Under the pieces are notes generated by a model. It was given only the letters and a program-made list of their open reading frames with translations. It ran no database searches and had not been told where the DNA came from. From assembly GCF_014132355.1 (NCBI RefSeq), contig NZ_BLZO01000118.1:62001-126000 (forward strand): a stretch of DNA of 64,000 nt, read 5' to 3'. Shown here one piece after another: positions 1-6,895 of the stretch (position 1 is its first letter; each line of letters starts with the position of its first letter). Source of the stretch: Okeania sp. KiyG1. Its GTDB lineage: Bacteria; Cyanobacteriota; Cyanobacteriia; Cyanobacteriales; Microcoleaceae. The position numbers and the translations under genes were made by a program.

Positions 1-775
1 TTAATTTGACTGGTTTGCCTGAAATTGGGTTTTCGACTCCCAATTCCTGGATTTCGTTACCTTTAGCGTCAACTTCAATCAAACGATTACCCCAAACTCC
101 CTCCAAGGTAGAATTTGCGGTACTTTCTATCCCCATTTTACCAACGATCATTCCCATTGGGTATTTGGGGTTAGATATCAATTCTTCTTTGGTTGCTTCG
201 CCAGTGTATCCAATCAGATGAGCTGCTAAACTGCCATTAGGATAGTGCCGGATATTTTCGGTACGGACTTCTAGTCCTCGTGTTTCACCAGCTTTTTCTG
301 CTAATGCTATGAAGGTAGTGGGATCGAGATTAGAAATAATTCTGACTGCTAGGGGTGAATTATAGCCAACCTCTTCTAGCTTGTTGATAATATCGCTGGC
401 GGAAATGTTTAAAATTGAACTTAATTCTGTTGCAACTTCTGACCACTCTGTAGGTGAGTATTCTTGAGGCCACAAATATACAGAGCGAGAGAGTTGGTTA
501 CCCGCTAAGATTTTACCTTTGCGGTCGTAAATTGTGCCACGACTTGCGGCCACTGGCACTAGACGAATGCGGTTGTTTTCTGCACGTTCCCGGTTATACT
601 CTCCCTGAATTAATTGTAGTTGTACTACACGATAAGCATTGATGCCAATTAAACTGGTAATTATTAGCATCATTGTTAATGCTTGTACAAAGCGACTACG
701 TTTCGATGCAATTTGTTGCGCAGCATTTCTGGCAACGTAAGGAAATTTAAAATATAAACTAATATCTTGAGCCAT
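1..775 (-). CDS. mrdA: Penicillin-binding protein 2 (N-terminal part, runs off the window)
   Basis: Transpeptidase of the elongation machinery that cross-links peptidoglycan at the lateral wall; acts in the periplasm, anchored by one N-terminal helix. Reading from the ATG at 775, 258 residues are present: a short cytoplasmic tail, a membrane segment around residues 27-50, then the dimerisation-domain signature ASRGTIYDRKG, typical of PBP2/FtsI, followed by the N-terminal PBP dimer domain with GLEVRTENIRHYPNG and LIGYTG. The catalytic SxxK domain lies beyond the left edge. No in-frame stop is seen in the visible part. FtsI is the alternative, but the YPNGSLAAHLIGYTG context fits PBP2 better. 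The next 1 kb upstream has no gene. Confidence 0.85.
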   Translation of the reverse strand, partial: MAQDISLYFKFPYVARNAAQQIASKRSRFVQALTMMLIITSLIGINAYRVVQLQLIQGEYNRERAENNRIRLVPVAASRGTIYDRKGKILAGNQLSRSVYLWPQEYSPTEWSEVATELSSILNISASDIINKLEEVGYNSPLAVRIISNLDPTTFIALAEKAGETRGLEVRTENIRHYPNGSLAAHLIGYTGEATKEELISNPKYPMGMIVGKMGIESTANSTLEGVWGNRLIEVDAKGNEIQELGVENPISGKPVKL

Positions 776-1107
776 TATTATTGCATAAGTGTTTCATCTT
801 GATTTTTCTTTACACCCTGCATTTTATCCGGAATATTAACCACTTTCTCATAGATATATCATATATCTTTAATATTAGACATTTGGTAAAAGCTAGGTTT
901 TTGCCCAGGCATTACCAAGGTTTGAGATTAATTATCAGATTGGTCTATGTGTGGTTAATTAGTATACTTACTTAATTATATATTTTCGAATTCTAGTTCG
1001 TGGTATAGAACACCACATTTTGCTATGAGTGAAAAATGAATGATTATAGGGCGTTGCTGATTATGGGTATGATGCAAGCCCCCTACCCCCCACCCATTGG
1101 GGGAATA

Positions 1108-1489
1108 ATATCAAATCCGGTAGTATCGGTGTAATTAGATGGAGGGATGGGGGATGGGGGATGGGGAGATGGGGAGATGGGAACCCACCCTAACCCCTCC
1201 GAGGAGGGGAATATCGAGAAATATTTGGTAATGGTTGAAGATGGAACATTTTTTACCGAAGAATTAAGAATTAAATAATTAAATAATTAAATAATTTAGG
1301 TTTAAAGCCTCCCCTTTCAAGGGGAAACAAGCGGTCGAGGGATGGCGAGGTCTCCTCGCCATATCCAATCGACCAAGAGAGAAAAAATTTTCCTTTTATT
1401 CAATCCTCTTCCTTTTAGGGAGAGGTAATTATCAATTATCCATTATCAATTATCAATTATTGAAGTGCCGAATTAAACGGATTTGATAT
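1108..1489. mobile_element. Family E MITE inserted in A1
   Basis: Ends ATATCAAATCCGGTAG and CGGATTTGATAT are inverted repeats. In other family A copies the corresponding sequence reads continuously GGGAATAAAACTCTAAAAG. Here it is opened after GGGAATA, so the insertion point is visible. Contains a G-rich ATGGGGAG repeat and a nested family D element. Confidence 0.75.
1256..1464. mobile_element. Family D MITE nested in the family E element
   Basis: Family D runs from an ACCGAA end with AT-rich AATTAAATAATT repeats, through GGTTTAAAGCCTCCCC, to a TACCTCTCCCTAAA-type half and TTATCAATTATTGA. The same flanking E sequence without D occurs at 3766-3809 (ATGGAACATTTTTTACGTGCCG) and 13553-13610, giving unoccupied sites. 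Other D copies lie at 55929, 58371, 59487, 60446 and 62277. Confidence 0.75.
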
Positions 1490-1990
1490 AAAACTCTAAA
1501 AGTCCCCCTAAATTCGGAATTTAGGGGGCTTGACCACAACCAAACAATCGCACATTCATACTTCAATTCAGCAACGCCGATTATAGCAGTTGCCATTATT
1601 GTATATAACATAATTAAAAGCTTAAAACCCAGACAAAGCAAGATTTTTTTTCTCTCCTAGATCCCTAGGGTCTGTCATCAATTAGAACTATAAGCTTTGT
1701 GAGTCAAGGTTTTTAGCGTCTGGAGTATTTCCAGGCCAAAAGCTCAAAACTCTTGCTACATAGCACTTTCAGATTTAATTGATGACACGCCCTAGTATCA
1801 TGTCCGGTTGAATAGTGATAAATAAAGACGGAGTCCTCAGGAGTCAGGAGGACCGAGTCAGGAGGACCGAGTTATATCAAATCCGGTAGCATCGGTGTAA
1901 TTAGATGGGGGGATGGGGAGATAGGGGGATGGGGAGATGGGGGGATGGGGGGATGGCTGACAAGGGTAGGTTTTTTACATTAATCGTATA

Positions 1991-2425
1991 ATGGGAGTTA
2001 GACAAGGTAGACAAGGGGGGAAAGTGGACAAGGGAGAAGAAGAAAAAAGAGGGATTAAAACTCATGAAGATATCATTATCTATCAAAAAGCATTTGATGC
2101 GGCTATGACTATCTTTGAATTATCAAAACAATTCCCTACTGAAGAAAGATACTCTCTGACTGACCAAATTCGTCGTTCCGGAGCGCTCTGTTTGTGCCAA
2201 CCTTGCGGAGGCGTGGCGAAAAAGAAGGTATCAAGCATCATTTGTCGCGCTTATTAAATGATTGTGAAGCTGAATCTGCAGCAAACGCAAGTCTGGCTCA
2301 AATTTGCTGTGAAGTGTAACTATATATCTCCAGAACAAGGAAGAGAATTATATAGCAAATATAATCAAATTTTAAGTGGACTAGTCAAAATGATTAATGC
2401 TCCAGAAAATTGGTTAATTGGTTAA
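1991..2425 (+). pseudogene. Four helix bundle (S23 / 23S rRNA intervening-sequence) protein, frameshifted
   Basis: The first 60 residues match the family: KTHEDIIIYQKAFDAAMTI then FELSKQFPTEERYSL and TDQIRRS. After that the frame is broken by about three single-base shifts (near 2179, 2255 and 2285). Reading through them restores RSVCANLAEAWRKRRYQASF, NDCEAES and a tail QVWLKFAVKCNYISPEQGRE ending ENWLIG and TAA at 2423. The intact family is about 120-130 residues and forms a homopentamer-like four-helix bundle of unknown role. Lies inside the IS just ahead of the transposase, so it looks like a passenger. Start taken at ATG 1991; a later start nearer KTHED is possible. Confidence 0.75.
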
Positions 2426-2428
2426 GCT

Positions 2429-3601
2429 ATGTTAAAGAATAAGTATCTTAAAGACTGGTCAAGAATTGTATCTTATCACTTTCCTCATTTGTCATTACCG
2501 GAAATAGCAGGCTTAGTTAGTTGGAGTTTTGGCATGGTTATAACTGGCTCAAGCAGTCTAACTAGAGTTTCTGAATTGATTGCTAAAGTGAATGGAGAAA
2601 AAACTAATACAGTACGAAAACGACTCAAAGAATGGTATCAAGAGAGTAAGGCAAAAAAAGGTAAAAATAGACTTGAATTAGATGTTAATAAATGCTTTGT
2701 ACCTTTACTAAAATGGATTATTAGCTTATGGAATAGTGAGGAAAAATGGCTGCCATTGGCAATAGATGCAACTAATATTGGGCAAAACTTTACGGTTCTG
2801 TCTCTTCATACTCTCTATCAGGGTTGTGGTATTCCTGTAGCCTGGAAAATTGTGAAAGGTACAGAAAAAGGCTCTTCGAAGCCTCATTGGCAAAATCTGT
2901 TTAAATCTTTATCAAATGCCATACCTGATGATTGGCAAGTCATTGTCTTGGCAGATAGGGGATTGTATGCTGATTGGTTATTTGCTGAAATTTGTGCTTT
3001 AAATTGGCATCCTTTTTTGAGAATCAATGATCAAGGAACATATCGAATAATAGGGGAAAATGAATGGCAACCTTTAAAGACAGTTGTGCCTCAAACAGCA
3101 ATGAGTTGGTCAGGTAAGGTTAGTTGTTTTAAAACTAACCCTATTGATTGTACTTTATTAGCCTGTTGGTCTGAAGGTTACAAAACTCCTTGGTTAATTA
3201 TTACTGACTTAGAACCAGAACAAGGAAATGCTCAATGGTACAGTTTACGCTTTTGGATTGAATCAAGTTATCGAGATGTTAAAAGTGATGGTTGGCAGTG
3301 GCATAAAACCAGATTAAGAGAACCAGCTAGAGCTGAGAGAATCTGGTTAGCTATGGCAGTAGCTACTCTCTGGACTGTAACAGTTGGTACTAATGAACAG
3401 CGACATTTATCAGACAAGTTCAAAAACCAAGTAATTACCGAAAACTGTGAAAATCAGCAACTTGAATTGAAGCCAACAAATCGAACTATATCTTGTTTTT
3501 TACAAGGACTAATTAATATTGTTGCTGATTTACTTTGCGGTAAAGGTATTTCCTTAAATGGATTATTTCCACAATCATCTTTTGTTGTGAATACTTCGTA
3601 A
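2429..3601 (+). CDS. IS4-family DDE transposase
   Basis: 390 residues. The three catalytic acidic positions are visible: D113 in LAIDATN, D176 in IVLADRGLYADW and E278 in FWIESSYRDVKSDGWQWHKT, which matches the Y-x2-R-x3-E-x6-K type signature region of IS4 transposases. Length is normal for the family and there is no internal stop, so it may be active. It moves the element at 1960-3692 by cut and paste. Starts 3 bp after the end of the broken four-helix-bundle gene, so the two were probably co-transcribed. Confidence 0.85.
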   Translation: MLKNKYLKDWSRIVSYHFPHLSLPEIAGLVSWSFGMVITGSSSLTRVSELIAKVNGEKTNTVRKRLKEWYQESKAKKGKNRLELDVNKCFVPLLKWIISLWNSEEKWLPLAIDATNIGQNFTVLSLHTLYQGCGIPVAWKIVKGTEKGSSKPHWQNLFKSLSNAIPDDWQVIVLADRGLYADWLFAEICALNWHPFLRINDQGTYRIIGENEWQPLKTVVPQTAMSWSGKVSCFKTNPIDCTLLACWSEGYKTPWLIITDLEPEQGNAQWYSLRFWIESSYRDVKSDGWQWHKTRLREPARAERIWLAMAVATLWTVTVGTNEQRHLSDKFKNQVITENCENQQLELKPTNRTISCFLQGLINIVADLLCGKGISLNGLFPQSSFVVNTS

Positions 3602-3841
3602 TATACATTCATCTTCTTTCTTCCTTGTCTACTTTCCTTCCTTGTCCTCCTTGTCTCATCTCCACTATCCTATGTAAAAAACCTACCCTTGTGAGTGGGG
3701 GGATGGGGAGATGGGGACCCACCCCTAACCCCTCCCTGGAGGGGAGAAATATTTGGTAATCGTTGAAGATGGAACATTTTTTACGTGCCGAATTAAACGG
3801 ATTTGATATTAGGAGGAAAAAAGAAGGAATAGAAAAAGAAA

Positions 3842-3977
3842 CAGGAATTACGCAAATTAACCTTGAAAGCACCATATGTAGGGGCGTTAACGTAGTTGTG
3901 CGTAGCAAATGGCATTTGCGTTCCGCAAAGCTCCGAATTGCGCCCTCACTTGATTTAGTGTCTGTGCGTAAATCCTG
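3842..3977. mobile_element. Family H MITE (copy H1)
   Basis: Ends CAGGAATTACGCA and TGCGTAAATCCTG are inverted repeats. Flanked by AGAAA on both sides, a likely 5-bp target duplication. The core carries a decayed GTAGGGGCG / AATTGCGCCC palindrome. A second copy lies at 19021-19112 and a relative at 32392-32592. Confidence 0.65.
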
Positions 3978-4013
3978 AGAAAGTTTTTATTACTAATTAA
4001 GCGGATATCATAT

Positions 4014-4168
4014 CACTCCCTCACTCCCTCACTCCCTCACTCCCTCACTCCCCCACTCCCTCACTCCCCCACTCCCTTACTCCCCACTCCCTTACTCCCC
4101 ACTCCCTCACTCCCTCACTCCCTCACTCCCTCACTCTCTCACTCCCTCACTCCCTCACTCTCTCACTT
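4014..4168. repeat. CTCCCTCA microsatellite
   Basis: About 19 tandem copies of an 8-bp unit CTCCCTCA with a few C/T and length variants. Strand-asymmetric pyrimidine tract. No gene overlaps it. Confidence 0.95.
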
Positions 4169-4187
4169 AAGAAATAATCTCCATTTT

Positions 4188-4420
4188 TTGACATCCTCCC
4201 CGGCCTAAAGGCACGGGGATTCCTACCGAGCCTTAGCTCCTCGACGGGTTGACGTTTTGCTTCGCATAGCTGCCGCTAACACAGACTGCTGCTACCTTGA
4301 CGCTAGTCTTACGCTTGCCTCCACGTCCGTTTTTTGTCTCGGACTGCCCGCCCGCGACTAATATATTTATTGCTGCATTCTCGTCTCTGTCGTGTTTTGT
4401 ACCACAGTTGAGACATTCCC
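4188..4420 (-). ncRNA. Predicted omega/reRNA of the TnpB element
   Basis: In IS605-type elements a guide RNA is made from the 3' end of tnpB through the right end, and its guide is read from the DNA just outside the end. The hairpin CCCCGGCC-TAAA-GGCACGGGG at 4198-4218 and the tnpB tail are both present. The guide would begin at about 4187 on the minus strand (AAAATGGAGATTATTTC). Placement is by analogy with ISDra2. No transcription evidence exists here. Confidence 0.4.
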
Positions 4421-5465
4421 ATTCTCGCACTGATAGGTCTAATTTACCACCTTTAAAACCACAAGTAGAGCAGGTTTGAGATGTTGCTTCCCACCTGCTT
4501 ATTACTCGAAAATCGCGACCGTATTTTTCAGCTTTTCCTTCTAATAGCGTTCGGAATTGTCTCCAGCCTAAATCAGAAATTGCTCTGGATAGTTTGCGGT
4601 TTTTAACCATACCTGAAACGTTCAAGTCTTCTAAAACAATTGTTTGGTTTTCACGAATTATTTCAGTAGATAATTTATGTAGAAAATCTGCCCTAGTATC
4701 CTTTAATTTGGCATAGAACTTTGCAACTCTCAGTCTAGCTTTTTCATATCGTTTCGACCCTAAGGTTTTGTCAGATAATGACTTACTTAACTTTCGATAT
4801 TTCTTGATTCGTTTTTTGAGTGGCTTAGGAGCATCAACCTTTGTACCGTCACTCAATGTTGCAAAAGTTTTAATTCCTAAATCTATACCTACTGAATTTT
4901 TATTTTCAGGTAAAGTTTCTGGTTGTATTTCTACTACAAAACTCAAAAAATATCTATTAGCTGAATCTTTGATTACTGTTACTGATGATGGAGCAGCGGG
5001 TAACTCTCTTGACCAAACTATTTTCAGCTTTCCTATCTTGGCCAAATAAACTTTATGCTGACCAATTTTAAACCCTCCCTTTGTAAACCTAGCGGTCTGT
5101 CTTGACTTCCTACTTTTGAATCGTGGAGGTCTTATAGGTTTACCTTTTCTGTTGCTTTTGGTTGATTGAAAAAAGTTTGTAGGGGCGAACGGCCGTTCGC
5201 CCCTACGGTTTAAATCATTTAAAGATTGCTGTAATGGAATAGCAGAAACCTCTGATAACCACTCTCTATCTTCATTTTTTTTAGCCTTAGTAATAAACTG
5301 TTTTTGTAGTTGTGAGTTAACAGGCTTCTTCTCTCCTGATTTGTACTTTTCCTGACAGCAAGCTAGACTATCATTCCAGACCACACGGACACAACCAAAT
5401 AGCTTAGCCAATCGGTGTTTTTGTCCCAATGTTGGATATATACGGTACTTAAATCTCGCTTTCAT
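4233..5465 (-). CDS. tnpB: TnpB RNA-guided nuclease (IS200/IS605 OrfB)
   Basis: 410 residues, close to the 408 of ISDra2 TnpB. N-terminal helix-turn-helix and wedge region (YRIYPTLGQKHRLAKLFG), RuvC-like catalytic residues D195 (SVGIDLGIKTFATLSDG), E279 (IVLEDLNVSGM) and D361 (KHDRDENAAINI), and a zinc ribbon with C332, C335, C351 and C354. All key residues are kept, so the protein looks functional. Odd point: residues 87-97 (RRGERPFAPTN) are encoded by a perfect GGGGCGAACGGCCGTTCGCCCC-type palindrome (5182-5205), a dispersed repeat of this genome inserted in frame. The start is ATG 5465, with MKARFKYRIYP at the usual TnpB N-terminus. Confidence 0.9.
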   Translation of the reverse strand: MKARFKYRIYPTLGQKHRLAKLFGCVRVVWNDSLACCQEKYKSGEKKPVNSQLQKQFITKAKKNEDREWLSEVSAIPLQQSLNDLNRRGERPFAPTNFFQSTKSNRKGKPIRPPRFKSRKSRQTARFTKGGFKIGQHKVYLAKIGKLKIVWSRELPAAPSSVTVIKDSANRYFLSFVVEIQPETLPENKNSVGIDLGIKTFATLSDGTKVDAPKPLKKRIKKYRKLSKSLSDKTLGSKRYEKARLRVAKFYAKLKDTRADFLHKLSTEIIRENQTIVLEDLNVSGMVKNRKLSRAISDLGWRQFRTLLEGKAEKYGRDFRVISRWEATSQTCSTCGFKGGKLDLSVREWECLNCGTKHDRDENAAINILVAGGQSETKNGRGGKRKTSVKVAAVCVSGSYAKQNVNPSRS

Positions 5466-5519
5466 AAAATGACTTTTGAACTAACAACATGATAACATAG
5501 TCTGTGAAAAAAAAATAAA

Positions 5520-5566
5520 CTAAAAAGTCGCCCTAGAAGGGCGAGGCTTTAAACCCAATTTTTCGG
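5520..5566. repeat. Family D MITE end overlapping the 3' end of nanE
   Basis: On the minus strand TACCGAAAAATTGGGTTTAA then AGCC matches the conserved end of family D elements (compare 58371 and 60586). It encodes the last residues of NanE. The partner end of a D element is not visible here. Confidence 0.6.
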
Positions 5567-6231
5567 TAAGCTTTGACTTTACTATCAATTCCTGTAATAT
5601 CTGTCCCAACAACAACAGCATTAGCTCCTAAATTCATAGCTTTTTTTGCCATTGCGGGAGAAGCAATACCTCCTTCACAAATTGCTGGTACTTCTAAGTT
5701 TTCTACTATCTGTTTTAGCAACTCAAAACCAGGAGGAGATTTGGCGATCGTTTGCTCAGTATAACTATATAGAGTAGTGGCAACAAAATCGGCACCTGCT
5801 TCTACAGATAATTGTGCTGCTTCTATAGTATCTACATCTGCCATTACTGGTTTTCCTAATTCATTATGAATACGAGTAATTAATGTTACTAAAGTTTCTC
5901 CTCCCGGACGTTTTCTGGCAGTAGCATCAACAGCAATAATATCTGCTCCGGCCTTGGCGATCGCTTCTGCATCTGAAAATTGGGGCGTAATATAAACTTC
6001 AAATCCTGGTATTTGTTGCTTCCACAAACCAATAATTGGTTGAGTAATTCTCTGTCGTACTGCTCGAATATGAGATGGGGTATCTATTCTCACTGCTGAA
6101 GCTCCCTGATTTATAGATGCTTGTGCCATAGCTGCAATGACTTCTGGATGATGTAAAGGGGAGTCAGTGGGAGCTTGACAAGAAACGATTAAACCTTGTA
6201 TTAATGATAAGTTTGGGTATTTATTAGTCAT
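5533..6231 (-). CDS. nanE: N-acetylmannosamine-6-phosphate 2-epimerase
   Basis: Converts ManNAc-6-P to GlcNAc-6-P in amino-sugar catabolism; cytoplasmic TIM-barrel enzyme. 232 residues, the family length. Visible motifs: GLIVSCQAPTDSPLH at the first strand, VRIDTP, IIGLWKQ, ADIIAVDATARKRPGG, VMADVDTIEAA, ATTLYSYTE, AICEGGIASP and AVVVGTDITG (phosphate-binding end). The final residues YRKIGFKASPF are encoded by a family D MITE end, so the natural C-terminus was probably replaced. No sialic-acid genes are nearby and the gene is monocistronic. Confidence 0.88.
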   Translation of the reverse strand: MTNKYPNLSLIQGLIVSCQAPTDSPLHHPEVIAAMAQASINQGASAVRIDTPSHIRAVRQRITQPIIGLWKQQIPGFEVYITPQFSDAEAIAKAGADIIAVDATARKRPGGETLVTLITRIHNELGKPVMADVDTIEAAQLSVEAGADFVATTLYSYTEQTIAKSPPGFELLKQIVENLEVPAICEGGIASPAMAKKAMNLGANAVVVGTDITGIDSKVKAYRKIGFKASPF

Positions 6232-6289
6232 TTCAGTTATCAGTTATCAGTTATCAGTTTAACTATCAAAGCACTGGTAAATAAAGGTA

Positions 6290-6481
6290 ATATCAAATCC
6301 GTTGGCTTCGGAGTAATATAACTCTGTTAATCGCTATACAATTGGTAAGGGCGAATGGCCATTTGCTGACGCAAAGCTGCGCTTTATATGTCGCGGAGCG
6401 TTAACGGAGTTATGCGGTAGCAAAACGCCCCTACTCTTATCTTTAAAGATTTAATAACACCGATGCTACCGGATTTGATAT
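6290..6481. mobile_element. Family E MITE (copy E3)
   Basis: Begins ATATCAAATCCGTTGGC and ends GATGCTACCGGATTTGATAT. The interior has a degenerate palindrome of the GGGGCGAATGGCC type (6348-6432). A further E-type end lies at 6581-6603. Confidence 0.65.
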
Positions 6482-6895
6482 AAAAACATTCTCCATCTTC
6501 ACCATTACCAAATATTTATAAATTTTTTCCCTCCTGACTCCTGTCTCCTGACTCCTGACTCCTACTTCAAAAGATTTTATACCGATACTACCGGATTTGA
6601 TATAAGCGCCTTTTGAGATTAGAAGAATGTGCGCCTGTTTCAATTCACTTACCCTCAAAAAGTGAGAATTTGAGTGAGAATTTGAGGGGTGAGTATGGCA
6701 TAAAAATCTCTCGAACAATGATTCCTCCTACTTTCTCTGTCTTCCCAAGCTCCCCACAGGAGGACACGGAGAAGGGGAGACACGGAGACACGGAGAGAGG
6801 AAGATAGGGTGTCACTGACACACCGCGTCCCCGCGTCCCCGTGTCTCCGTGTCAAATCTTACACCCTCCCCACACTCTGCTTTTTTCAGCAAACC
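6482..6895. other. Gene-free stretch with MITE ends and a GC-rich palindrome
   Basis: Holds repeated CTCCTGACTCCTGACTCC, an E-type end (6581-6603), an imperfect palindrome built from ACACGGAGA repeats (6763-6853) and a family F end TTTTTCAGCAAACCCTA at 6881-6897. No convincing gene. Confidence 0.6.

Larger units (their letters stand above)
1050..1578. mobile_element. Family A MITE (copy A1), carrying nested MITEs
   Basis: Left end GGCGTTGCTGATTATGGG and right end ACTTCAATTCAGCAACGCC form imperfect terminal inverted repeats shared with copies at 16650, 31894 and 33989. The 8-bp sequence GATTATAG flanks it on both sides (1042-1049 and 1579-1586), an exact target-site duplication. Other copies are 153-210 bp long. 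This one is longer because a family E element sits inside it, and a family D element sits inside that. No protein is encoded. Confidence 0.85.
1960..3692 (+). mobile_element. IS4-like insertion sequence with a passenger gene
   Basis: A perfect 21-bp inverted repeat bounds the element (1960-1980 and 3672-3692; core AAGGGTAGGTTTTTTACAT). Looser inverted similarity continues inward for about 60 bp on both sides through GACAAGG-type repeats. Inside are a decayed four-helix-bundle gene and an intact-looking IS4-family transposase, both on the plus strand. Only 3 bp separate the two reading frames. I could not find a clear target duplication. The G-rich flanks of the host MITE hide it. Confidence 0.7.
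1874..3809. mobile_element. Family E MITE split by an IS4-like element
   Basis: Left half 1874-1959 starts ATATCAAATCCGGTAGC and runs into ATGGGGAG repeats. Right half 3693-3809 resumes with GGGGGGATGGGGAGATGG and ends CGGATTTGATAT. The two halves together resemble an intact E copy of about 200 bp. The inserted 1.73-kb IS lies between them. Confidence 0.6.
4188..5500 (-). mobile_element. IS200/IS605-type element with tnpB only
   Basis: Right end: GGATGTCAA at 4188-4196 (minus strand) next to a hairpin at 4198-4218, following the usual IS605 order of tnpB, hairpin, end. No tnpA transposase gene is present, so mobility would depend on TnpA in trans. The left end is not precisely defined and probably lies between 5470 and 5515. 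Confidence 0.65.

Noticed and set aside
3609-3908. 99-residue minus-strand frame
   Set aside because: Runs through an IS end and a MITE; no coding signal.
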